From: an uncultured Treponema sp.
GTDB taxonomy: Bacteria; Spirochaetota; Spirochaetia; Treponematales; Treponemataceae
Assembly: GCA_946611835.1 (NCBI GenBank)
Contig: CAMOEE010000051.1
Location: forward strand, 1 to 13,397
DNA length: 13,397 bases
Direction: 5' to 3'
Below the pieces are notes generated by a model, which did no database searches, was not told the DNA's origin, and saw only the letters and a list, made by a program, of their open reading frames with translations. The position numbers and the translations under genes were made by a program. How positions within the stretch are numbered: position 1 is the stretch's first letter; every line of letters starts with the position of its first letter. Shown piece by piece: positions 6,777 through 12,806 of the stretch.

Positions 6777-8129
6777 GAAACTATGAATCGGAGCCGGAAT
6801 GCGGCCGCCACGATTGATGAAGTCCGCGCAGCTGAATTTGCTTACAGGCATGACAGGACAACCGCCCAAGAGGCCGCCGAATTCAATCCAGTCACCGGCT
6901 TTTTTGCCTGGGGCCGGAATAAGGCGCACGGCCGTAGTCTTGTTGTTGACCATACCGATTGCAAACTCGTCAGCCATGATGCCAGAAATTGTTGTTGCCG
7001 GAGTGTCGCCGGGAATTGCAATCATATCAAGGCCGACCGAACAGACTGTCGTCATGGCCTCAAGCTTTTCAAGGCAGATTGAGCCTTGTTTTACGGCGTT
7101 AATCATGCCCTCGTCTTCTGAAACAGGAATAAATGCGCCGGAAAGACCGCCAACGCTTGTTGAAGCCATTACGCCGCCTTTTTTGACCATGTCGGTGAGC
7201 ATAGCCAGAGCCGCAGTTGTTCCAGGACAACCAGCTCCTTCAAGACCAATTTCTTCAAGAATTCGGGCAACAGAGTCACCCACAGCGGGAGTCGGGGCAA
7301 GGGAAAGGTCAAGGATACCAAAATCAACGCCAAGGCGGCTTGCGGCCTCAGCACCGACCAGCTGGCCCAAACGGGTGATTTTGAAGGCCATCTTTTTGAT
7401 TCCTTCAGCCAGTTCATTGATTGGCTTTCCCCTGTAGTCACGGGCTGCGGCCAAAATTACGCCAGGTCCTGATACACCAACATTGATTACGCTGTCAGCC
7501 TCGCCGGGACCATGGAAAGCGCCTGCCATAAATGGATTGTCTTCTGGAGCATTACAGAAAACCACCAGCTTTGAACAGCCATTGATCGGGCAATGAGCGC
7601 TTGCCTCGCTGGTCTTTTTGATTGTCTCGCCCATGAGTTTTACGGCATCCATGTTGATTCCGCTCTTGGTACTACCAACATTTACGCTTGAGCAGACAAA
7701 TTCTGTGCTTGCCAGCGCCTCCGGGATTGAGTCAATCAGGATTCTGTCGGCAGGAGTAATTCCCTTCTGAACCAGGGCAGAAAAACCACCGATGAAGTTG
7801 ATTCCAAGTTCTTTAGCGCATTTGTCGAGGGTCTTGCAATATTCGACATAAGAAGTGGCATTGCTGGCTCCTGCAACAAGGGCAATCGGCGTTACGGAAA
7901 CTCGCTTATTGATGATAGGAACACCAAGCTCTTTTTCGATATCCTGACCGACTTTGACGAGATTTCCCGCCTTCTTCATAATTTTGTCATAAATCCGTTG
8001 ATTGGCTTTTTTTGAATCTGAATCTGCACAATCTAAAAGGGAAATTCCCATGGTAATACAGCGCACATCAAGTTTGTGGCGCAAAAACATATTTACAGTT
8101 TCTTGAATTTCAACAGGTGTAAAGAGCAT
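6768..8129 (-). CDS. UPF0210 / DUF711 'PFL family' protein
   Basis: 453-residue soluble protein matching the UPF0210 family over its full length (LDVRCITMGISLLDCADSD near the start; GGFSALVQKGITPADRILIDSIPEAL; NVGVSGPGVILAAARDY; GLEGAGCPGTTAALAMLTDMVKKGGVMAS). The 'PFL' label refers to fold similarity with pyruvate formate-lyase; I see no glycyl-radical motif and the family's function is not established. In Firmicutes these genes usually follow a small ACT-domain (UPF0237) gene; none is adjacent here. The start at 8129 has GGAGGA four bases upstream, a strong Shine-Dalgarno. It is the first gene of a probable two-gene unit with the MATE transporter and is divergent from a small membrane-protein gene. 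Confidence 0.9.
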   Translation of the reverse strand: MLFTPVEIQETVNMFLRHKLDVRCITMGISLLDCADSDSKKANQRIYDKIMKKAGNLVKVGQDIEKELGVPIINKRVSVTPIALVAGASNATSYVEYCKTLDKCAKELGINFIGGFSALVQKGITPADRILIDSIPEALASTEFVCSSVNVGSTKSGINMDAVKLMGETIKKTSEASAHCPINGCSKLVVFCNAPEDNPFMAGAFHGPGEADSVINVGVSGPGVILAAARDYRGKPINELAEGIKKMAFKITRLGQLVGAEAASRLGVDFGILDLSLAPTPAVGDSVARILEEIGLEGAGCPGTTAALAMLTDMVKKGGVMASTSVGGLSGAFIPVSEDEGMINAVKQGSICLEKLEAMTTVCSVGLDMIAIPGDTPATTISGIMADEFAIGMVNNKTTAVRLIPAPGKKAGDWIEFGGLLGGCPVMPVSKFSCADFINRGGRIPAPIHSFRN

Positions 8130-8146
8130 AGAATCCTCCGCGAAAC

Positions 8147-8175
8147 ATAATAGTATAATTCTTCGTAAAGTTCAA
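8147..8175 (-). promoter_or_regulatory. Promoter of the UPF0210 gene
   Basis: On the minus strand TTGAAC (8175-8170), 17-bp spacer, TATTAT (8152-8147). Transcription would start about 10 bases before the Shine-Dalgarno GGAGGA and give a short leader. The palindrome at 8195-8213 lies just upstream and could affect this promoter too. Confidence 0.55.
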
Positions 8176-8194
8176 ATAAAGGTCGTTTTTTTAC

Positions 8195-8223
8195 TTGACG
8201 GTATTGCCGTCAACCTTTAATAT
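8195..8223 (+). promoter_or_regulatory. Promoter with palindromic operator for the 64-residue protein gene
   Basis: TTGACG (8195-8200), 17-bp spacer, TAATAT (8218-8223). The -35 box is the left arm of a palindrome, TTGACGG-TATTG-CCGTCAA (8195-8213), with seven perfect pairs plus one G-T. A repressor bound there would block RNA polymerase. I do not recognise which regulator family uses this sequence. Confidence 0.6.
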
Positions 8224-8259
8224 TATGGTGATTCATTTTCTTTTTTAATAGAGGTAATT

Positions 8260-8454
8260 ATGGCTTCAAATACAGTTGCAGAAAAAAAGACTTCAGGTTT
8301 TGATTCTCTTCCAATCGCAGTTCAGATGCTTGTCGGTATCGCAATTCTGCTTGTTATCGCAGTTGTTGGTTTTGCGGTATTCTTCGCAGTTGATTTGCTT
8401 CTTCTTGACTTCGACCCAATCGGTAAACTCGTAAGCGCAATTTTCAGCAAATAG
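8260..8454 (+). CDS. Small single-helix membrane protein of unknown function
   Basis: 64-residue protein: a short polar N-terminus (MASNTVAEKKTSGFD) followed by one long hydrophobic stretch (residues ~20-52, MLVGIAILLVIAVVGFAVFF and LLLLDF) and a short tail. It is likely a membrane-anchored small protein. I do not recognise the family. That it is real is supported by AGAGG placed 6 bases before the ATG, a consensus-like promoter at 8195-8223, and a strong terminator 8 bases after the stop, so it is a self-contained single-gene transcript. It is divergently transcribed from UPF0210 with a shared control region. Many small membrane proteins modulate larger membrane complexes, but no partner can be named here. 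Confidence 0.8.
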   Translation: MASNTVAEKKTSGFDSLPIAVQMLVGIAILLVIAVVGFAVFFAVDLLLLDFDPIGKLVSAIFSK

Positions 8455-8462
8455 CAATAAGG

Positions 8463-8487
8463 CCGGTCTCACAGCAGACCGGTTTTT
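8463..8487 (+). terminator. Rho-independent terminator after the small membrane protein gene
   Basis: CCGGTCT (8463-8469), loop CACAGC, AGACCGG (8476-8482), then five T. The stem is perfect and GC-rich. Confidence 0.9.
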
Positions 8488-8493
8488 CATTTT

Positions 8494-8587
8494 AAAGGGG
8501 AGAAGTCTCCCCCTCGCTCCAAAGCTTCGCTTTTCCGCTACCCCCTCTGCGGGAGTTCCCGCAACGCCCCCAATCCCCCTGCCCTTT
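8494..8587. repeat. Hairpin-rich intergenic repeat
   Basis: A C-rich, non-coding stretch bounded by AAAGGG (8494-8499) and CCCTTT (8582-8587). It contains three small hairpins: GGGGAGA/TCTCCCC (8497-8512), AAAGC/GCTTT around a TTC loop (about 8521-8533), and GCGGG/CCCGC (about 8549-8562). The 12-mer CCCGCAACGCCC (8558-8569) recurs at 12038-12049 next to another AAAGGGG run, which suggests a dispersed element with a decayed second copy. No ORF was found inside it. Confidence 0.45.
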
Positions 8588-8588
8588 A

Positions 8589-8617
8589 TTGCTTGTATCG
8601 CTTAAAAATGTTAAATT
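8589..8617 (+). promoter_or_regulatory. Probable promoter of the M48 protease gene
   Basis: TTGCTT (8589-8594), 17-bp spacer, TAAATT (8612-8617). The ATG at 8626 starts nine bases after the -10 box, so the transcript would have at most a one- or two-base leader. The same -35 hexamer, TTGCTT, serves the SRP RNA gene. Confidence 0.45.
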
Positions 8618-8625
8618 CCCTATCT

Positions 8626-9888
8626 ATGGATTTTTCAAACATCTTCGTTATCATTTTTATCGCCGGTACAATTTTTAGTTTTCTTCTTGAAATGCTTCTT
8701 GAACGAATCGATTTTTCTTTCCGCAAAAAACATGGCCGGGAAATTCCTGAAATCGTTTCTTCTTATGTTGATTCTGACACACTTAACAAAACCTGCCTCT
8801 ACGAAGACGCAAAGTACCGTCTTTGGATTCCCAGCAGCATCCTTGAGGCTCTCCTTTCATTTTATCTGGTTTTCTGCGGCTTCTATCCGGTCTTAATCGA
8901 GCGAATCTGGACCTGGACGGACAATTCTTTCTTCGCAGCAATGCTTTTTCTGATTTTAGGCGGGATTCCTGGCGCTCTCCTTTCGCTTCCATTCGCACTC
9001 TATTCTGAATTCGGCATCGAAAAGCACTTCGGCTTCAGTAACATGACTTTGGGAATGTGGATTGCCGATGAAATCAAGGGCTTTTTCGTCAATATGCTGA
9101 TTATGATTCCGCTACTTCTTGCGATGATCGGGCTTTTCAAATACGCCTCTGACTGGTGGTGGATTCTTCTCGGGTGCATTTATTTTGCATTCAGCATCGG
9201 AATTTCTATCATCTATCCGATTTTTATCGCTCCTATTTTCAACAAATTTACACCTCTGGAAGAAGGTGAGCTTAAGACTCGTCTTGAAGAACTTCTCAAA
9301 AAATGCGGCTTCAAGGCCAGCGGGCTTTTCGTGATGGATGCATCCCGCCGCTCTGGACACTCTAATGCCTATTTCACAGGCTTCGGGAAATCAAAACGGG
9401 TCGTTCTTTATGATACATTGATTGAGCAGCTTTCTGTTGATGAAATCGAAGCAGTTTTGGGGCACGAACTGGGTCACTACAAGCACCATCACATCCTCAA
9501 AAAAATGATTTTAATGATTCCGGCAGTATTTGTCGTGCTTTTTGTCATCAGTATGCTTGTTAAACTTCCGTCTCTCTATTCGGGATTTGGATTTGTCGAT
9601 GTTGAGGTCGTTCCCTACCAGATGATGTTTATCGGAATCTTCCTGATGAGCCTTGTTTTTGGTGAATGGGGAATCCTTCTCAATCCGATTATGAATTTTA
9701 TGAGCCGCCGGGACGAATTTCAGGCCGATGCATTTGCAAAAAAAATATGCGGCACAGGAGAACCACTCTGCACCGCATTGATTAAACTGAACAAAGAAAA
9801 CCTGAGCGAGATTCAGGTTCCGAAGATTTACAGCGTGTTCAATTATAATCACCCGCCTTTGCTGGAAAGAATAGCCGCCCTTCGCTAG
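8626..9888 (+). CDS. M48 family zinc metalloprotease, Ste24/CAAX-protease type
   Basis: 420-residue integral membrane protease. The zinc motif HELGH is at residues 280-284 (VLGHELGHYKHHHI) and the third ligand is Glu364 in DEFQADAFA, the arrangement of Ste24/FACE-1 CAAX prenyl proteases. Several hydrophobic segments precede the catalytic domain (MDFSNIFVIIFIAGTIFSFL, then around 70-120 and 150-195) and two follow HELGH, as in the Ste24 family. In eukaryotes Ste24 trims prenylated proteins; bacterial relatives probably act in membrane-protein quality control, since bacteria do not prenylate proteins in this way. Start choice is uncertain: ATG at 8608 adds six residues and TTG at 8593 adds eleven. 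None has a Shine-Dalgarno sequence, and the predicted promoter favours 8626. The SRP RNA promoter begins directly after the stop. Confidence 0.88.
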   Translation: MDFSNIFVIIFIAGTIFSFLLEMLLERIDFSFRKKHGREIPEIVSSYVDSDTLNKTCLYEDAKYRLWIPSSILEALLSFYLVFCGFYPVLIERIWTWTDNSFFAAMLFLILGGIPGALLSLPFALYSEFGIEKHFGFSNMTLGMWIADEIKGFFVNMLIMIPLLLAMIGLFKYASDWWWILLGCIYFAFSIGISIIYPIFIAPIFNKFTPLEEGELKTRLEELLKKCGFKASGLFVMDASRRSGHSNAYFTGFGKSKRVVLYDTLIEQLSVDEIEAVLGHELGHYKHHHILKKMILMIPAVFVVLFVISMLVKLPSLYSGFGFVDVEVVPYQMMFIGIFLMSLVFGEWGILLNPIMNFMSRRDEFQADAFAKKICGTGEPLCTALIKLNKENLSEIQVPKIYSVFNYNHPPLLERIAALR

Positions 9889-9917
9889 TTGCTTTTCATC
9901 GCATTTTGTGGTAGATT
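9889..9917 (+). promoter_or_regulatory. Promoter of the SRP RNA gene
   Basis: TTGCTT (9889-9894), 17-bp spacer, TAGATT (9912-9917). Predicted transcription start is about 9924, three bases before the RNA's terminal helix. The -35 box abuts the protease stop codon. Confidence 0.6.
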
Positions 9918-9926
9918 AACACCGTT

Positions 9927-10018
9927 GGTCAGGCGCCAGCAAATTCTTTCTTCAAAACCGTGTCAGGGCGGAAGCAGCAGCACTATGAGGTTAAGAGTTG
10001 TGCATGGTCTCCCTGACC
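9927..10018 (+). ncRNA. ffs: Signal recognition particle RNA, small bacterial (4.5S) type
   Basis: RNA scaffold of the signal recognition particle, which with Ffh targets ribosomes making membrane proteins to FtsY. The conserved Ffh-binding hairpin is clear: GTCAGG, GC, the tetraloop GGAA, GC, AGCAGCAC at about 9960-9983. The terminal helix is formed by GGTCAGG (9927-9933) and CCTGACC (10012-10018). The molecule is about 92-100 nt, matching the one-hairpin bacterial form without an Alu domain. Six T follow the closing helix and probably end transcription. The convergent nuclease-like gene stops at 10026. Confidence 0.93.
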
Positions 10019-10025
10019 TTTTTTA

Positions 10026-10781
10026 TTAGTGTGACGAACCTTCAAGGAATTTAATTTTGTCCTGCCTGAAGTTCACATCAATATAGCTCTCAAAAAAATC
10101 TATTCCTGTGTCAGCCTCAAGCTGGAAAATGTTGTAAGCAAAATTTTCGAGATCGCAGATTCTGTCATAGTCTGTCGGTATCCGGTTTTTGATTATATAA
10201 CACTTATAGGCAGGCTTCCCGTCTACAAAATACAAAGCGATTCGGTAAAAAGCCGTCGGAATCGCAATCCTGTTGTTGAACATATATTTGACTTTATAGG
10301 AATCCTTTTCAAAAATCGGGCCGGAATACATATAGACAGTTCCATACTGTTTTGCAAGAAGCTCAAAGGAATAGGTAATTCGCTCCCAAATATTGTCTTT
10401 GAGAGCCGTACACATAAAAACAAGATTTGATGTAAGAAAGGTTGAAGCTTGTGCCGTCAAATCATGCTTAGCCTCAGTTCTCGGATAAAGCTGAACAGGC
10501 TCAAGCTTTTGACCTTCGATGTCTTTTTTGGTGATGCGATATCCCTTTACCCTGTCGTCAGCCTTCCAGTCTGTCTGAGCAGTAAAAGAACCCTCAAGCA
10601 TTTTAGGTGAAAATTCATGCATTTCCCAAACTGGAATTCCATAATTCCCTGCATATCCTACACTGTAAGCAGAATTCTCGATTGTGTAAGAATTTTTTAG
10701 ATTTGAAACAGGCCTTGCTATTTTTTGTGCAAAAAGCGGAAATGCTGCAGCAAGAAAAGCAAAAAAAAGAAATCTTTTCAT
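10026..10781 (-). CDS. Secreted DNA/RNA non-specific endonuclease homologue with degenerate active site
   Basis: 251-residue exported protein. MKRFLFFAFLAAAFPLFA followed by Q is a typical signal peptide with cleavage near residue 18. The rest follows the NUC1 (Serratia nuclease-like) layout: YSVGYAGNYGIPVWEMHEFSPKML, then the region of the DRGH motif, then LVFMCTALKDNIWERI, then QYGTVYMYSGPIF. In active NUC1 enzymes DRGH supplies the catalytic His and NRGIW the magnesium-binding Asn. Here the first reads EAKH (His106 kept; Asp, Arg and Gly lost) and the second KDNIW (Lys128 at the Asn position). Activity is therefore doubtful; a binding or other role is possible. GAGG lies 7 bases before the ATG. 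It is a single gene that converges on the SRP RNA gene. Confidence 0.75.
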   Translation of the reverse strand: MKRFLFFAFLAAAFPLFAQKIARPVSNLKNSYTIENSAYSVGYAGNYGIPVWEMHEFSPKMLEGSFTAQTDWKADDRVKGYRITKKDIEGQKLEPVQLYPRTEAKHDLTAQASTFLTSNLVFMCTALKDNIWERITYSFELLAKQYGTVYMYSGPIFEKDSYKVKYMFNNRIAIPTAFYRIALYFVDGKPAYKCYIIKNRIPTDYDRICDLENFAYNIFQLEADTGIDFFESYIDVNFRQDKIKFLEGSSH

Positions 10782-10937
10782 TTTAAAACCTCACTTTGAA
10801 TATAAAGAATATTTTATCCAAGTTTTAAGGGAAATTCCATAATAATGATAGATTTTTTTAAGATAATTAAGAGAATTTTTATTACAAAAACGAAGAAAGG
10901 AAAGAAAGAGAATTTTATATTGGAAAGTGATTTAAAA

Positions 10938-10964
10938 TAAAAAAACTCGCTCTTATGAACGAGT
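10938..10964 (-). terminator. Rho-independent terminator of the tRNA operon
   Basis: Minus strand: ACTCGTTC, loop ATAA, GAGCGAGT (8-bp stem with one G-T pair, 10964-10945), followed by a T-run. It lies directly after tRNA-Arg. The rest of the 10782-10968 gap is AT-rich and shows nothing else clear. Confidence 0.85.
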
Positions 10965-10968
10965 AATT

Positions 10969-11043
10969 TGAGACTGACACGATTCGAACGTGCGACCTCC
11001 ACCTCCGCAGGGTGGCGCTCTAATCCAACTGAGCTACAATCTC
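10969..11043 (-). tRNA. tRNA-Arg (anticodon GCG)
   Basis: 75-nt cloverleaf: acceptor GAGATTG/CAGTCTC with discriminator A, D-stem GCTC/GAGC, anticodon stem CCACC/GGTGG with loop CTGCGGA, T-arm GCACG-TTCGAAT-CGTGT. Anticodon GCG reads the arginine codons CGC and CGU. The Arg identity bases A20 and C35 are present. CCA is not encoded. It is last in a three-tRNA operon. G34 is unusual: most bacteria use ACG (read as inosine) for these codons. Confidence 0.93.
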
Positions 11044-11080
11044 AGAAGTTAACAACACTTTGGAAGAGTGGTGTTTCTAA

Positions 11081-11165
11081 CGGAGGCGACAGGAGTCGAA
11101 CCTGCCCAGCCCGAAAGGAACTGACGGATTAGCAATCCGTTGTAATACCGCTATACGACGCCTCC
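11081..11165 (-). tRNA. tRNA-Ser (anticodon GCT)
   Basis: 85-nt class II tRNA: acceptor GGAGGCG/CGCCTCC with discriminator G, anticodon stem ACGGA/TCCGT with loop TTGCTAA, T-arm GCAGG-TTCGACT-CCTGT. The long variable arm (CAGTTC/GGGCTG with two G-T pairs) confirms serine. It reads AGC and AGU. CCA is not encoded. Middle gene of the operon. Confidence 0.95.
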
Positions 11166-11192
11166 AAAGGTTTGCACAACCTAAAAAAAAAG

Positions 11193-11277
11193 CGGAGCGA
11201 GAGGGATTTGAACCCCCGATACCTTGCGGTATGCCGGTTTTCAAGACCGGTGCATTCAGCCTCTCTGCCATCGCTCC
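11193..11277 (-). tRNA. tRNA-Ser (anticodon TGA)
   Basis: 85-nt class II tRNA: acceptor GGAGCGA/TCGCTCC with discriminator G, anticodon stem CCGGT/ACCGG with loop CTTGAAA, variable arm ATACC-GCAA-GGTAT, T-arm GGGGG-TTCAAAT-CCCTC. It reads UCA and related UCN codons. CCA is not encoded. First gene of the operon; a run of nine T follows its 3' end before the next tRNA. Confidence 0.95.
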
Positions 11278-11294
11278 ATGAATTATGCTTAGAT

Positions 11295-11323
11295 AATATA
11301 AATGTTTTTCTGATTAGTGTCAA
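11295..11323 (-). promoter_or_regulatory. Promoter of the Ser-Ser-Arg tRNA operon
   Basis: Minus strand: perfect TTGACA (11323-11318), 17-bp spacer, TATATT (11300-11295). The predicted start is about 10 bases before the first tRNA. It is the strongest promoter match in the window, fitting a stable-RNA operon. Confidence 0.8.
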
Positions 11324-11423
11324 GGGAATGCAAATAAAATTTTATGATTTTTCGTTATTTTTCTAAAAAATGTTTTTCGGCCATGACTAGAATTTTTCCC
11401 GCTTCTCTCTTATTATTGAACGC

Positions 11424-11999
11424 ATGGATAAGAACAAACTTTTTCTTGGCTTTATGACGGCAGCACTGGGCTTATTTCTGCTCATCTCACCAGATACATT
11501 CATTTCATTTTTCGTAATATTGCTTGGCATCGCGGCGGTGATTGACGGTATTTTCATCCTTGCGGCCACACGAGATTTGATTATTGACCCCCAGTATAAG
11601 CTGATTGTAACAGTCAGAGGCGTTCTGAGCGTCGTGGTCGGACTTCTTGCAGTCATCCTGCCTATTGCAGTGGCAGCAGTTGTATGGAAGGCAATGGCCT
11701 ACACTCTCGCCATTTATCTTGTCATCTCTGCGGGAATGCAAATCTACACAATCACAAAACTTCATCGGAACGGAATCATGATTCGTCAGTCACTGATTGA
11801 GGTAGCATCATCTTTGACCCTGGCCCTTGTGCTTTTCATCATTCCGGCACAGACAGCAGGACACATGATTGTCCGTCTCTTTGGAATAATCCTTCTCATA
11901 ATCGGAATCGGGCTTTTCGTAATTCAGTGGAAGAGCCGGCCAGAAGTCATAATTCCAGATTCGGTAGATACAATCGAAGATGAGGAAGTGGAAAGCTGA
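11424..11999 (+). CDS. DUF308 / HdeD-like membrane protein
   Basis: 191-residue protein with about six hydrophobic segments in three pairs (LFLGFMTAALGLFLLI, FVILLGIAAVIDGIFIL, VVVGLLAVILPIAVAAVVW, LAIYLVISAGMQIY, LTLALVLFIIPAQTAG, LFGIILLIIGIGLFVIQW) and an acidic cytoplasmic tail ending DTIEDEEVES. The repeated 'GxxxLxxPxxxxxxxxxLxGxxxxxxG' pattern is that of the HdeD/DUF308 family, named after an E. coli acid-resistance protein; the biochemical role is not established. No Shine-Dalgarno precedes ATG 11424. TATTAT at 11411-11416 lies seven bases upstream and could give a leaderless message, but its -35 match is poor. The gene stands alone between the tRNA operon and the IMP cyclohydrolase gene. 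Confidence 0.85.
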   Translation: MDKNKLFLGFMTAALGLFLLISPDTFISFFVILLGIAAVIDGIFILAATRDLIIDPQYKLIVTVRGVLSVVVGLLAVILPIAVAAVVWKAMAYTLAIYLVISAGMQIYTITKLHRNGIMIRQSLIEVASSLTLALVLFIIPAQTAGHMIVRLFGIILLIIGIGLFVIQWKSRPEVIIPDSVDTIEDEEVES

Positions 12000-12016
12000 A
12001 AACGGAAAGCGAAAAG

Positions 12017-12049
12017 TTAAAGGGGGATAGGAAGCCGCCCGCAACGCCC
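12017..12049. repeat. Possible decayed copy of the 8494-8587 repeat
   Basis: TTAAAGGGGG (12017-12026) and CCCGCAACGCCC (12038-12049) match the left edge and the right third of the larger repeat at 8494-8587, with the middle missing. The match is short, so chance similarity or shared base composition is possible. No terminator hairpin is evident here. Confidence 0.3.
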
Positions 12050-12075
12050 GCTAATTTTTTTTATAAGAGGTATAT

Positions 12076-12804
12076 ATGAAAATCAACAAACTTGAAGAAA
12101 TTTTGAAGGCTAACGAATATCCGGGACGAGGAATCGTTGCAGGTTTGTCTAGCGACGGAAAATATGCCGTCTCTGCTTACTGGACAATGGGCCGAAGCGC
12201 AGGCAGCCGAAACCGTATCTTCGTAACAGAAACAGAAAACGGCACTGAAGTCGTCCGCACAAAGGCTTTTGACGAATCTTTGATTGCCGGTGACCCCAGC
12301 CTTATCATCTATGCCGCTGTCCGCCAGCTTGGAAGCAAAACCATCGTCACCAACGGCGACCAGACCGACACAATCTTTGAGGGGCTCAAAAAGGGCGAGA
12401 CTTTCGAGCAGTCACTCCGAGTCCGCAAATATGAGCACGACGCTCCAAACTTCACTCCCCGCATTTCCTCTTTGCTCAATGTTGAGGGCGGAAAATACGA
12501 CTACGCAATCTCAATCTTAAAGAGCGACTGCGGAAACGGCGACAACTGCCTCCGCTTCACATACACTTACGACAATCCCCAGAAAGGCGAAGGTCACTTT
12601 ATCCACACATACATGGGTAACGGAAATCCCCTGCCAAGCTTTGAGGGCGAGCCGGAAAAGGTTGAAATCAAGGGTACAATCGACGAATTTGCCAGCATGA
12701 TTTGGAATTCGCTCAACGAAGAGAACAAGGTTTCCCTTTTCGTGCGCTTCATCGACATTGCAAGCGGTAAGTACGAAGAAAAAATTATAAACAAAAACAA
12801 ATAA
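12076..12804 (+). CDS. IMP cyclohydrolase, PurO (archaeal-type) family
   Basis: 242-residue soluble enzyme homologue of PurO, which closes FAICAR to IMP in the last step of purine synthesis and has an Ntn-hydrolase-like fold unrelated to PurH. Matching features are YPGRGIVAGLSSDGKYAVSA near residues 15-34, the Arg/Ser-rich MGRSAGSRNRIFV directly after, DPSLIIYAAVR around 73-83 and IVTNGDQTDTIFEGL around 89-103. It is longer than archaeal PurO (about 200 residues), with additional C-terminal sequence. AGAGG sits six bases before ATG 12076, a good Shine-Dalgarno. No other purine gene is in the window, so pathway context is missing and the exact activity remains a family-based prediction. A large inverted-repeat structure begins two bases after its stop. 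Confidence 0.85.
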   Translation: MKINKLEEILKANEYPGRGIVAGLSSDGKYAVSAYWTMGRSAGSRNRIFVTETENGTEVVRTKAFDESLIAGDPSLIIYAAVRQLGSKTIVTNGDQTDTIFEGLKKGETFEQSLRVRKYEHDAPNFTPRISSLLNVEGGKYDYAISILKSDCGNGDNCLRFTYTYDNPQKGEGHFIHTYMGNGNPLPSFEGEPEKVEIKGTIDEFASMIWNSLNEENKVSLFVRFIDIASGKYEEKIINKNK

Positions 12805-12806
12805 GA

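Noticed and set aside
6799..7437. 212-residue open frame on the plus strand
   Set aside because: Antisense shadow of UPF0210; low-complexity translation rich in Pro, Ser, Ile and Ala.
11077..11323. 64-residue frames over the tRNA genes
   Set aside because: They overlap two clear tRNA-Ser genes and have no coding signals.
12001..12075. Terminator after the DUF308 gene
   Set aside because: A C-rich run followed by T is present, but I find no stem with enough complementary G on the same strand.
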